DNA of 64,000 nt from NCBI GenBank assembly GCA_934491515.1, contig CAKSTF010000004.1, positions 1-64,000 on the forward strand, in the 5' to 3' direction. Source of the stretch: an uncultured Eubacteriales bacterium. Its GTDB lineage: Bacteria > Bacillota > Clostridia > Oscillospirales > Acutalibacteraceae. Positions 39,915 through 47,881 of the stretch are shown piece by piece (position 1 is the stretch's first letter; each line of letters begins with the position of its first letter). Both the position numbers and the translations under genes were made by a program. The notes beneath the pieces are model-generated. The model saw nothing but the letters and a program-made list of their open reading frames with translations, was not told the origin of the DNA and did no database searches.

Positions 39915-40247
39915 TCACGCCGTAGGCATAACGTTTTTGATTTTTTCGGCGCTGCTTTTAAATGCCGCCCTGTACGAATTGTAAAGGTCGCAGAAAAATT
40001 CCGCGGCGGCTGTATCGCCCCCGTTCTCTGCCGTAAAGAACGCCACGCCGCAGCAAAAAGCGTTTACGGCATTATCGGGAATCTTTATTTCTTCAAAAAC
40101 ATCGGATATGTAAAAGCCTTCAAACAAGTCTGTCCCTATAGTATTAAGGGCCGCAAGAGCCGAAACAGGTACCGTTTTATCACCGCCGGCGTCTGTATTT
40201 ACGCCCATAAGCGCCAACGCTTTTTTGTATATGTCATACCCCGTCAT
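39915..40247 (-). CDS. Head-tail adaptor-like protein
   Basis: A 110-residue helical protein (MTGYDIYKKALALMGVNTDAG, FCCGVAFFTAENGGDTAAAEFFCDLYNSYRA). Its size and place between portal and hub match head-completion adaptors (gp4/gp6-like), which ring the portal and receive the tail. I start at 40247, with GAGGAGG upstream, overlapping the portal gene by 14 bases. Confidence 0.6.
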   Translation of the reverse strand: MTGYDIYKKALALMGVNTDAGGDKTVPVSALAALNTIGTDLFEGFYISDVFEEIKIPDNAVNAFCCGVAFFTAENGGDTAAAEFFCDLYNSYRAAFKSSAEKIKNVMPTA

Positions 40248-41826
40248 TTTCATCCTCCTCAGAATCGGGCGCGCCGGAAAGTTCCTCCGGACGTTCCAGA
40301 ATGCCGCTTGGAATCCTGCGCAGCAATTGTTTTTTTGTTATTATTCCTTTTTCAAACAGCCTTAAAAGGAATTCGGTTTTTTCACTTTCGGTGTGGTGCT
40401 CCGCGTTTTCGGTCCTTACCTCCGCAGAAACCGCCGTATCCTTATACCTTTCGGAAGAAAACGGCATATACCATATTCCGTCGCGGTCCTCTATTCTTAA
40501 GTCTCTTTCTCCGTAACATGTAAGAAAGAAATCCGCCCATATTTCACATACCCTGCGAATAAATTCCGTATATCTGTTTTTAACTATCGAAAGCGACATC
40601 AAGGCGCTGTTTTTAACCGTGTTAAGCGCCGTTGCGTTATTAAGTATCTCGTCGCCCAGCACTGCAGCGGTGGCCCCGCTTTGGGTAAGGGTATTTTCTA
40701 TAAGATTGTTTATGCTTTGGCAAAAGTCACCTGCGTGCTCGGGCGGCGTTACAAAATTAACGGCGCTTTTTACGTCTTCATTGCTGCCGTACACTTTTAT
40801 TACCTGCCCGGGATCGTTTGTTATCTCGGCGGTAACGGTATCGCCGTTTACCACCATTATGGGCATTCCCGTGCTCATGGCGGACCACACGTTTGCGGTT
40901 ATCATACGGTTTATCGCTATCTGATTCGGTATAAGATAGGTTATTTCGCTGTCGCCGTAAATTATATCGTCGCGTTCCTCAAAGCAAAAAAGCGCTATCG
41001 GATATTTATGAAGTTTTGTATCGAACGGTTTTCTAATCTCCGCGTGCTCGGTGCTTCTTGTGCACATAACGGCGTAACTGCCGTCGGGATTGTACTCCTT
41101 ATAAAGTTTTGTAAGCACCACTGCTTTTCCGTCGGTGCTGTCACGCTTTATCGCCATTTGTTCCGCGGCGTTTCCGAAAGCCGCGGCCTCGCGGCAGATA
41201 TCTTCGGTGCGCCTTAAACTTGCAATTATTATATACGGCTGTTTTTCAATATCCTTAATATACGGGTCGGAAAAATAAACATCGTTTATTGACAGGGTCT
41301 CGCAGGCGATATCTCCCCTGCCGCCGTCTTTTTGCGGATCCCAGTAGGTGTAGATTATTCCGCTGCCCGTTATGTAGGCGTCACGCAGCGCTTTTTGGCA
41401 AACGGCGGAAAATCCGTTTTGCTCGGCACAGCTCTTTCTGTAATTTGAAAGTGCCGCCGTAACAAGATTTATTTCCTCGCTTGACGGCTGACGCGGTGTT
41501 TTGCCGCCGTTTTTCACTCTTAACTGTTTTTCAAGTTTTCTGAGATCCGGCGCGTCCGAAAAAAGGCGCGGTATGCCGCGGGCAGAATATTCCACCGTAA
41601 TTTCGCCGTCCGTTATCTGCGACATTTTAAAATCGCCTATCCTTTTTATAACGTTGTGCCTTACAAGCGGACGTTCGTTTCCCGTACCGGCGCCGCGCCA
41701 TTGGTCGCCGGCGTAGAATCTGGCGTTTATGCGGCCCTGTTCAAATATTCCCTTGTCACCCACTTGAGATTTGAACTGTTTTGCCGTTTTGTATTCGCCG
41801 TAAATTTCTTTTGGGCTTGTGTTCAT
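40234..41826 (-). CDS. Phage portal protein
   Basis: A 530-residue portal-like protein. The early region INARFYAGDQWRG and RPLVRHNVIKRIGDFKMSQI, the core YIIIASLRRTEDI, then PIALFCFEERDDIIYGDSEI and LIPNQIAINRMITANVWSAM, are as in P22/T7-like portals of podoviruses. It would form the dodecameric ring through which DNA is packaged by TerL. In this operon it follows the capsid gene rather than preceding scaffold and capsid. AAGGAG precedes the start. Confidence 0.85.
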   Translation of the reverse strand: MNTSPKEIYGEYKTAKQFKSQVGDKGIFEQGRINARFYAGDQWRGAGTGNERPLVRHNVIKRIGDFKMSQITDGEITVEYSARGIPRLFSDAPDLRKLEKQLRVKNGGKTPRQPSSEEINLVTAALSNYRKSCAEQNGFSAVCQKALRDAYITGSGIIYTYWDPQKDGGRGDIACETLSINDVYFSDPYIKDIEKQPYIIIASLRRTEDICREAAAFGNAAEQMAIKRDSTDGKAVVLTKLYKEYNPDGSYAVMCTRSTEHAEIRKPFDTKLHKYPIALFCFEERDDIIYGDSEITYLIPNQIAINRMITANVWSAMSTGMPIMVVNGDTVTAEITNDPGQVIKVYGSNEDVKSAVNFVTPPEHAGDFCQSINNLIENTLTQSGATAAVLGDEILNNATALNTVKNSALMSLSIVKNRYTEFIRRVCEIWADFFLTCYGERDLRIEDRDGIWYMPFSSERYKDTAVSAEVRTENAEHHTESEKTEFLLRLFEKGIITKKQLLRRIPSGILERPEELSGAPDSEEDENDGV

Positions 41827-41892
41827 ATACTGCTCCTTTCAGGAAGGGAAACGGACATAAAGTCCGCCTCCCCAAAAAATGATAGGGACTTG

Positions 41893-43068
41893 TTACTGAA
41901 CGGTAACAGTTGCCACTTTTGAAGTTACGGCAGGAATACCGTTAACCTTTATCTTTACAAAATAAAAGTATGTTCCGGCGGTAAGATCGGTAGGCACCGC
42001 AAAGGTTGCGGCAGCCGCATTTGCAATTTTAACGGCGTTTGCGCCGGTGCTGTCACTGCAGGCATACCACTGGTAGGTAAGCGTGCCGGTAGATACCGCG
42101 CTTACGCTTAAATTGCCGGATATGCTGCCGGCAGTCACGGTCTTATCGGCAGGCTGCGTTTTTACCGTTACGGCAGGCGCAATCCATGCCCAAACTGCGT
42201 CAAGACCGCTTTTTTCAACGAAAACGTCATAATAAATGCGGTAATCGAACTTGTATGCGTCGGCGTCTATGTTCTGCTCGGGCGTAAACACACGCAGCTG
42301 CTCTGTCTTTTTAACAAGATGCGCGCCTGCCTTGGGGCAAACAAGCATATATATTTCCCTTGAGTCTGCCTTGGGCGCAAAACCGCCGGCAGTTGTGTTA
42401 AGAAAATCGTAGGCGGTCTTCATACGTTCCGAAACCACGGGAATAAGCGCCACTCCGTTAAGTGAACGCACGGTAAGGTCAACTTCACCCTGACGGAAGT
42501 TTGAAACGGTTATCATTCTCGATATTTCGGCGGAATTCTGAAGCGCCGCATAAAGCGTGCTGTCAACGAAAGCGACAAGTTCTTCATCAAAACCGACATT
42601 CTCCCTTACCGCAGATATAAGGTCGCAAAGCGCCTCGTAAGGCTTTTCAATGCTGCCCTCTACAAGATTGGAACGGTTAAGCGCCGTAGTACCGAGTTTT
42701 GAAAGCACATAAGCGTCGCATTCGGGAACCACCTTTGTGCGGACATATTCTCCGAGTATCTTGCCCGCAAGGCTTGCAATACCCGTTTCATCCATATCCT
42801 CACGGTCGATCTGCAGGGAACGGGCACGGTCCATATTCATGGTGTACGAAGTGTTGCTTACTGTAATTGCGCCCTTTGTAAAACCGTTGTCGCGGTCATA
42901 ATCCGCAAGACCCGAAAACTCCGCATCGGGAATGATTACGGTTTTAGCCCCCACAAACTTAGTGCGAAGAATGTTATCGGCAAAAAAGCCGGTTGCGCTT
43001 TTCTGAACAAAAAGACGGTCAAGTTCTTCGGAATATCTTGCCGCGTTTTCAAGTGAATTTATTGCCAT
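41893..43068 (-). CDS. Major capsid protein with C-terminal Ig-like domain
   Basis: A 391-residue HK97-fold coat protein. The N-terminal SLENAARYSEELDRLFVQKSATGFF, VGAKTVIIPDAEFSGLADYDR, NMDRARSLQIDREDMDETG and VVPECDAYVLSKL are typical of Firmicutes phage coats that use a separate scaffold. Residues about 300-391 form an Ig-like domain (KTQPADKTVTAGS, then LTYQWYACSDSTG, TYFYFVKIKV) that would be displayed on the shell surface. AAGGAG precedes the ATG. No protease gene is nearby, so maturation by cleavage is unlikely. Confidence 0.9.
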   Translation of the reverse strand: MAINSLENAARYSEELDRLFVQKSATGFFADNILRTKFVGAKTVIIPDAEFSGLADYDRDNGFTKGAITVSNTSYTMNMDRARSLQIDREDMDETGIASLAGKILGEYVRTKVVPECDAYVLSKLGTTALNRSNLVEGSIEKPYEALCDLISAVRENVGFDEELVAFVDSTLYAALQNSAEISRMITVSNFRQGEVDLTVRSLNGVALIPVVSERMKTAYDFLNTTAGGFAPKADSREIYMLVCPKAGAHLVKKTEQLRVFTPEQNIDADAYKFDYRIYYDVFVEKSGLDAVWAWIAPAVTVKTQPADKTVTAGSISGNLSVSAVSTGTLTYQWYACSDSTGANAVKIANAAAATFAVPTDLTAGTYFYFVKIKVNGIPAVTSKVATVTVQ

Positions 43069-43090
43069 TTAAATCAGTTCTCCTTAAATT

Positions 43091-43723
43091 TTAATTTCCC
43101 CAGAGTCCCTTTATAAACTCCCGGTCGGCGGTGCCGCCGCACGCCGAACCTTCGCCCGAAAGCGTGCCCGTGCTGCGCAGATTTACCGCCGCTTGCTGTT
43201 TTTTTGCGTTTTGCTGTTTTATCTTCTCATCCAAAAGATATCTTAAATATGTGTCAAGCAGATTTTTGCCGAGCGCTTTTGATGTTTCCAAAACCTGCTG
43301 CGGAAGTTCGCCTATTTCCTTTATTTCGGGGAATCTTTCACGCAGTTCGTCAAATTCTCTGTTTGAAGATGATGTCATGTTTTCAAGACTTATAATATGT
43401 TCGGCAAGTTCGCCGTTGCCGCCAGTCTGCTCCATAAGTTCGGCGCGGCGGTTGTTTATCGCCTCTTCTTCCATACCGTTTAAAAATTCGGTAACGCTTT
43501 GTCCTTTTTTAAGCGCCATATTTTTAAGCCTTGAAAAATCCTCGCTTATAAGGTCGTATTTAAGACCTTTTTGTGCCAATACCGATGCCTCCTCGATCGG
43601 TATTCTGCGAATTTCTTTGTTGAATTTTACCGATACGGCGGATATCTCCTTCCCGTCTTTGCACGGTGTGGTATCCGCATTTTCGGGTGTGTTTTCGGCG
43701 GCAGATGGTATTGCCGCTTTCAT
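43091..43723 (-). CDS. Capsid scaffolding protein
   Basis: A 210-residue, highly charged, mostly helical protein directly before the capsid gene. LAEHIISLENMTSSSNREFDELRERFPEIKEIGELPQ and the KIKQQNAKKQQAA tail are typical of phage scaffolds (GP20/DUF4355-like). I start at 43723, with GGAGG 6 bases upstream; an ATG four codons earlier is possible. It would direct procapsid assembly and leave before packaging. Confidence 0.8.
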   Translation of the reverse strand: MKAAIPSAAENTPENADTTPCKDGKEISAVSVKFNKEIRRIPIEEASVLAQKGLKYDLISEDFSRLKNMALKKGQSVTEFLNGMEEEAINNRRAELMEQTGGNGELAEHIISLENMTSSSNREFDELRERFPEIKEIGELPQQVLETSKALGKNLLDTYLRYLLDEKIKQQNAKKQQAAVNLRSTGTLSGEGSACGGTADREFIKGLWGN

Positions 43724-43761
43724 TTTTTCCTCCATATTTCCGGTGCCTCTTTTCTGTTCTT

Positions 43762-43941
43762 TTAAGTGGTTTTCCAGTCGCTTCCGTCAAACTGTAAAAA
43801 TTTTCGGATATCGTCAAAAGCGGTGATTTCCGCCGACGCTTTTCTTACGCCGCCCGTTCTTTTGCTTTTGCCCGCGTATCCGGCAAGGAATCCGGCAAAA
43901 AACAATGCGGCGCCTAACGGTATAAACAGTACCGCTGTCAT
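43762..43941 (-). CDS. Small membrane protein of the phage-like operon
   Basis: A 59-residue gene that was read by hand. It begins MTAVLFIPLGAALFFAGFLA, one membrane helix, then a basic stretch (GKSKRTGGVRK) and a soluble tail ending FDGSDWKTT. Its ATG overlaps the terL stop (ATGA), so it is surely translated. Homologous small ORFs with one helix are known between terminase and structural genes in Firmicutes phages; function unknown. Confidence 0.75.
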   Translation of the reverse strand: MTAVLFIPLGAALFFAGFLAGYAGKSKRTGGVRKASAEITAFDDIRKFLQFDGSDWKTT

Positions 43942-45236
43942 ACGTTCCAGCCTCCTTTAAAATCGCTGCCGTAAATTTCGGCATGCTCCGCATGCTGCGG
44001 AAAACGGCTTTCGGGGTGAAAGAATTTTACATCGCAAAAAGCGTAACGCAGCGCGTCGCACAAGTGGTTTTCGGTATCTCTGGGCATTTTCTGCCCCGAA
44101 GAATTCCGCGTTTCACCGTAAACATAGCCTGAAAGTTCCCGTATCATATTAACGCATGAGGGGGATACCGTTATCCTGTATTCGTTAATCTGCGCTATGC
44201 CGCTTAAAATGCTGTCGCGCCCTTTAAGCGAAGGGCATATTCGCCCTATTCCGAGCCGGCGCAGTTCATCGTTGGATTTCGGTTCCGCACAGTCCGCACG
44301 GATTCGCTCTTTTGCATATCCGCGGCGGATTATTTCATTTGCTATGTCGCTGTTTAACATTCTTTTTTTGTAAAATTCGTCATAGATGTATATTTGCTTT
44401 TTCACGGGACTTGCCTTGAACGCGATAAACGCTGTGGGGTCGTTGGTGTAACCGTAATCAAGCCCGAAGAAGTCTTTATAAAGTTCCTGTTCTTCTTTTG
44501 GTATTAAAAGTTCACCAACACTCCAGTTTTCAAACACAAGCCCTTCGGATACGCCCCAGTTTCCCAGTCCCGCCACATCGTACTTTCGGGGATTTTCGGT
44601 TTTCATCCTTTCAAACACGTCTCGGTCGGTCTTATCCAGAAACTCGTTTGAAAGGTAATTCACCGTAAAACAGGCGGCGTTTTCGGGCGGATTGTCGAAA
44701 AATCTTTTCTTAAGCCAATGTCCGTCACTCCAGGGATTAAAGGTGAGAGTGGTTTGCTTGAAAAGATTTTCGGGCACGCTGCCGCGCGGTACCGACAGGT
44801 CAAGTTTGTCGAAATCCGATTCGCAGGATATTTCAAATGCTTCCTCTATCCATACCCAGCAAAGATAACCCCTGCTTACGGTGGTGGAAGCAAGTTTCAA
44901 AACGTCGTCGAAACCGCGGAAAAGAATTTTTTGCCCCGTAGGCAGATACACCATTTCCATGTGCGATATGCTGTTTTTCCACAAATGCGATACCTGAAGC
45001 CTTTCCTGCGCCCATTTAAGTTGGGCAAAGGTGCTGTCGCGGTGGGTGTTCATAACCGCCCTTACCACAAGCAGATTGCTGTTTTCGTATTTCATTATGC
45101 GGAATATAAAGTTAAGTGCCGCCGTGGAACTTTTTTTGGAAGCCTTGCCGCCCTTTACCACCCTGTACCGGTGGGTGTCGCGCCAGAAGTCATCGTATCC
45201 GCCGCCTATTATTTCAGATATTCTTTTTTCCGACAT
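43938..45236 (-). CDS. terL: Phage terminase large subunit (PBSX family)
   Basis: A 432-residue Terminase_3 protein. The Walker A is KGGKASKKSS, where the Gly-Lys is Lys-Lys, as in much of this family; NTHRDSTFAQLKWAQERL and Walker B WVWIEEAFEI follow. The C-terminal nuclease keeps its acidic residues in FFGLDYGYTNDPTAF, RADCAEPKSNDEL and NHLCDALRYAF. Both ATPase and nuclease therefore look intact. I use the ATG at 45236; a TTG two codons earlier is possible. It overlaps terS by 23 bases. Confidence 0.92.
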   Translation of the reverse strand: MSEKRISEIIGGGYDDFWRDTHRYRVVKGGKASKKSSTAALNFIFRIMKYENSNLLVVRAVMNTHRDSTFAQLKWAQERLQVSHLWKNSISHMEMVYLPTGQKILFRGFDDVLKLASTTVSRGYLCWVWIEEAFEISCESDFDKLDLSVPRGSVPENLFKQTTLTFNPWSDGHWLKKRFFDNPPENAACFTVNYLSNEFLDKTDRDVFERMKTENPRKYDVAGLGNWGVSEGLVFENWSVGELLIPKEEQELYKDFFGLDYGYTNDPTAFIAFKASPVKKQIYIYDEFYKKRMLNSDIANEIIRRGYAKERIRADCAEPKSNDELRRLGIGRICPSLKGRDSILSGIAQINEYRITVSPSCVNMIRELSGYVYGETRNSSGQKMPRDTENHLCDALRYAFCDVKFFHPESRFPQHAEHAEIYGSDFKGGWNV

Positions 45237-45474
45237 CGTCAATTATCACCACCGGCTCGGCCGCAGGGTTTTCCGTATCGGAGATCATACCCGCCAGTTC
45301 CTTTATTGCGGAAAGATCGCCGCCGCACGCCTTTTTGTAAAGCGCCGTGAGTATTCTGGTTCTGCGCGTGGGATTTTTAAAGTTGAATCCCTCGGATTTA
45401 AGGGTATCTGCCTCCTCCTCGGTAAGTTTTTCCGAAAGCAATGCTTCGGCGGCGGAAGATATTTGATTTTTCAC
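45214..45474 (-). CDS. terS: Terminase small subunit-like protein
   Basis: An 86-residue protein from a GTG at 45474 with GGAAGGAG 7 bases upstream. KNQISSAAEALLSEKLTEEE, and NPTRRTRILTALYKKACGGDLSAIKEL, form a small helical DNA-binding-like protein directly before terL, the normal place of terS. The open frame extends 45 codons upstream without a better start. It is the first gene of the phage-like operon. Confidence 0.72.
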   Translation of the reverse strand: MKNQISSAAEALLSEKLTEEEADTLKSEGFNFKNPTRRTRILTALYKKACGGDLSAIKELAGMISDTENPAAEPVVIIDDVGKKNI

Positions 45475-45711
45475 GTGTTTGCTCCTTCCTTTCGCCTTGC
45501 GGTAAACACACGGTCGCTGCAGTCGCCCTTGCCTTACCGCCGCGAATATAATAGCGCCGACTTTTGCGACATTCACCGACATCTTAGGTAAACGATACTT
45601 GAAATTCACGTTTTTCTGTTGTATAATTACGGCATAAAATGCAACAAAGGCGATTTTGCCTTTGCTGCGTTATTTAAACTGTATCAGGCTGCATTACGGG
45701 AGGTCTTGATT
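45475..45711. other. Divergent intergenic region of the phage-like operon
   Basis: On the minus strand, upstream of terS, lies a TATTAT-like -10 with no good -35 and three GTCG-containing repeats (about 45558-45586), which could be an activator-dependent late promoter (inference). On the plus strand are a good sigma-A promoter and a leader stem GCAACAAAGGC/GCCTTTGCTGC (about 45641-45669). Confidence 0.5.
45599..45627 (+). promoter_or_regulatory. Sigma-A promoter of DUF2975 gene
   Basis: TTGAAA (45599-45604) and TATAAT (45622-45627) with 17-base spacing. Confidence 0.85.
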
Positions 45712-46200
45712 ATGCACGATTACAGAAAATCCGTTAAATTTACGCTGTATCTTACCTATGCCGCAATGGCAATTACGGCGCTTATAACCGTTTTTATGCC
45801 TTTAGCGGTACAGTGGTTTGTGGAGATTCGCGGCAAAGACCCCAACCTTGCAACAAGCATTATGATAACCTGCTACCCTTGTATGCCCTTTGCGGCGGTA
45901 ATGCTTTATTCGCTTAGAAAACTGCTTTTGAATATGCTTGACGGTCTTGTACTGGGCGATGCAAATGTAAGGCTTTTGCGCACCATTTCAATATGCTGTT
46001 TGGGTGCTTCGGTTATAATGATACTAGGCGGTTTCCGCTATATGCCGTTTTACATATCGGGTTTTGCGGCAGCGGCAGGCGCGCTTGTTGTGTGCGTTAT
46101 TAAAAATGTGTTTGACTGCGCTTTGCAAATGCAGCGTGAAGAAGAATTTGAGTCTGTGAGGAAACATTATGAAAAAGACAGTAATATCGGTAATAGGTAA
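45712..46200 (+). CDS. DUF2975-like membrane protein
   Basis: A 162-residue protein with four membrane helices (about 14-36, 52-72, 97-118, 125-148) and a charged tail. It resembles DUF2975 proteins, which often sit beside small XRE regulators; none is adjacent here. GGGAGG is 8 bases before the ATG at 45712, and the longer upstream frame would start before the promoter's transcript. It overlaps the ACT-domain gene by 32 bases. Confidence 0.75.
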   Translation: MHDYRKSVKFTLYLTYAAMAITALITVFMPLAVQWFVEIRGKDPNLATSIMITCYPCMPFAAVMLYSLRKLLLNMLDGLVLGDANVRLLRTISICCLGASVIMILGGFRYMPFYISGFAAAAGALVVCVIKNVFDCALQMQREEEFESVRKHYEKDSNIGNR

Positions 46201-46441
46201 CGACGCCGTAGGAATAACGGCAAAGGTTGCGGCGGTGTGTTCTGCGCACAACGTTAACATAATCGACATTTCCCAGTCGGTTATGCAGGAAATGTTCGTA
46301 ATGGTTATGATGACCGACGTAAGCGGAATAGACTGCCCGCTTAACACTTTTAAAGAGGAAATGAAACAATTAGGCAGCAGTATGGCGCTTGACATTCGCG
46401 TTATGCACGAAGATGTTTTTAATTCCATGCACCGAATATAA
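46169..46441 (+). CDS. ACT domain protein (UPF0237)
   Basis: A 90-residue single ACT domain: TVISVIGNDAVGITAKVAAVCSAHNVNIIDISQSVM. Such proteins bind amino acids or similar ligands. It is almost always next to a DUF711/UPF0210 gene, as here, 12 bases apart. GAGGAAAC precedes the start. Confidence 0.93.
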   Translation: MKKTVISVIGNDAVGITAKVAAVCSAHNVNIIDISQSVMQEMFVMVMMTDVSGIDCPLNTFKEEMKQLGSSMALDIRVMHEDVFNSMHRI

Positions 46442-46453
46442 CGGGAGATAAAA

Positions 46454-47809
46454 ATGCTTAATCTTAAAGATATTACAGAGACAATTACCATGATAGAGCA
46501 GGAAAATCTTGATGTGCGCACCATTACTATGGGCATATCGCTTCTTGATTGTGCCGACAGCGACATTGATCGTTCCTGCGAAAAGATATACGAAAAGATT
46601 ACCCGCAAAGCAGGCAATCTTGTAAAAACCGGCTGCGATATTGAAAGCGAATACGGCATACCGATAATAAACAAACGTATTTCCGTAACGCCGGTTGCCA
46701 TGCTTGCCGCCGTATCGGGCGGCGACCCCGTAAAGTACGCAAAGGCGCTTCAGCGTGCCGCCGATTCCACCGGCGTAAACTTTATCGGCGGCTATTCGGC
46801 GCTTGTTCATAAAGGTTTTTCCGCAGGCGACCGCGAACTTATACTTTCAATACCGCAGGCGCTTGCCGAAACCGATAATATCTGTTCTTCGGTGAACATC
46901 GGCTCCACAAAATCGGGCATAAATATGGACGCCGTAAAACTTATGGGCGAAATAGTAAGAAAATCCGCTGAACTCACCGCCGACCGCGACTGCATAGGTC
47001 CTGCAAAACTTGTTGTGTTCTGCAATGCGCCGGAGGATAATCCCTTTATGGCAGGCGCTTTTCACGGCGTGGGCGAGCCCGACTGCTGCGTACATGTGGG
47101 CGTTTCGGGTCCCGGTGTTGTGCAAAACGCGCTTAAAAAGTGCAGCGGCGATTTAGGCGAGGTTGCCGAAACGGTTAAACGCACCGCATTTAAAATCACC
47201 CGTATGGGTCAGCTTGTGGGCACGGTGGCCTCCAAACGGCTTGGCGTGCCGTTCGGTATAGTTGATCTTTCCTTAGCCCCCACTCCTGCCGTGGGCGATT
47301 CGGTTGCAAGAATACTTGAAGAAATGGGTCTTGAACGCTGCGGCACCCACGGAACCACAGCCGCGCTTGCCCTTTTAAATGACGCAGTTAAAAAAGGCGG
47401 CGTTATGGCGTCGTCCTACGTAGGCGGACTTTCGGGCGCGTTTATCCCCGTTTCCGAAGACGCCGGAATGATAGAGGCTGCAATAAGCCGCGACCTTTCC
47501 ATACAAAAACTGGAGGCAATGACTGCCGTATGTTCCGTTGGCCTTGATATGATAGCCGTTCCCGGCGATACGCCGGCGGAAACCATATCCGCCATTATTG
47601 CCGACGAAGCGGCGATAGGTATGGTGAATTCCAAAACCACCGCCGCAAGACTTATCCCCGCAATAGGCAAAAAAGCAGGCGAAGAACTCAATTTCGGCGG
47701 TCTTTTGGGCAGGGCGCCGATAATGGACGTAAACCTTAAATCAAGCCCCAAAAAGTTTATAAATCGCGCAGGCAGAATCCCCGCCCCCATGCAGGCGCTT
47801 AAAAACTGA
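46454..47809 (+). CDS. PFL family protein (UPF0210/DUF711)
   Basis: A 451-residue member of UPF0210, structurally related to glycyl radical/pyruvate formate-lyase folds but without the radical glycine motif. Signatures are TMGISLLDCADSD, VSVTPVAMLAAVSGG-like RISVTPVAMLAAVSGGDPV, and GSTKSGINMDAVKLMG. Paired with the ACT protein upstream, it is likely ligand-regulated. The reaction is unknown. Confidence 0.93.
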   Translation: MLNLKDITETITMIEQENLDVRTITMGISLLDCADSDIDRSCEKIYEKITRKAGNLVKTGCDIESEYGIPIINKRISVTPVAMLAAVSGGDPVKYAKALQRAADSTGVNFIGGYSALVHKGFSAGDRELILSIPQALAETDNICSSVNIGSTKSGINMDAVKLMGEIVRKSAELTADRDCIGPAKLVVFCNAPEDNPFMAGAFHGVGEPDCCVHVGVSGPGVVQNALKKCSGDLGEVAETVKRTAFKITRMGQLVGTVASKRLGVPFGIVDLSLAPTPAVGDSVARILEEMGLERCGTHGTTAALALLNDAVKKGGVMASSYVGGLSGAFIPVSEDAGMIEAAISRDLSIQKLEAMTAVCSVGLDMIAVPGDTPAETISAIIADEAAIGMVNSKTTAARLIPAIGKKAGEELNFGGLLGRAPIMDVNLKSSPKKFINRAGRIPAPMQALKN

Positions 47810-47831
47810 CCTGCAAAACATAAAGACATAA

Positions 47832-47865
47832 AAAAAGAACGACGGATATTTCCGCCGTTCTTTTT
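47832..47865. terminator. Bidirectional terminator
   Basis: A 15-base arm (47832-47846) pairs with 47851-47865 with one mismatch and flanking A/T runs, between convergent genes. Confidence 0.9.
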
Positions 47866-47881
47866 ATTTTTTTAAAATCTT

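Noticed and set aside
43131..43826. 231-codon open frame antisense to the scaffold gene
   Set aside because: It is Ser/Phe-rich shadow sequence; the minus-strand frames have ribosome binding sites and phage gene order.
36562..45711. att-like direct repeats flanking the phage-like operon
   Set aside because: I compared both borders by eye and saw no matching repeat beyond a few bases; a computed comparison could still find a short one.
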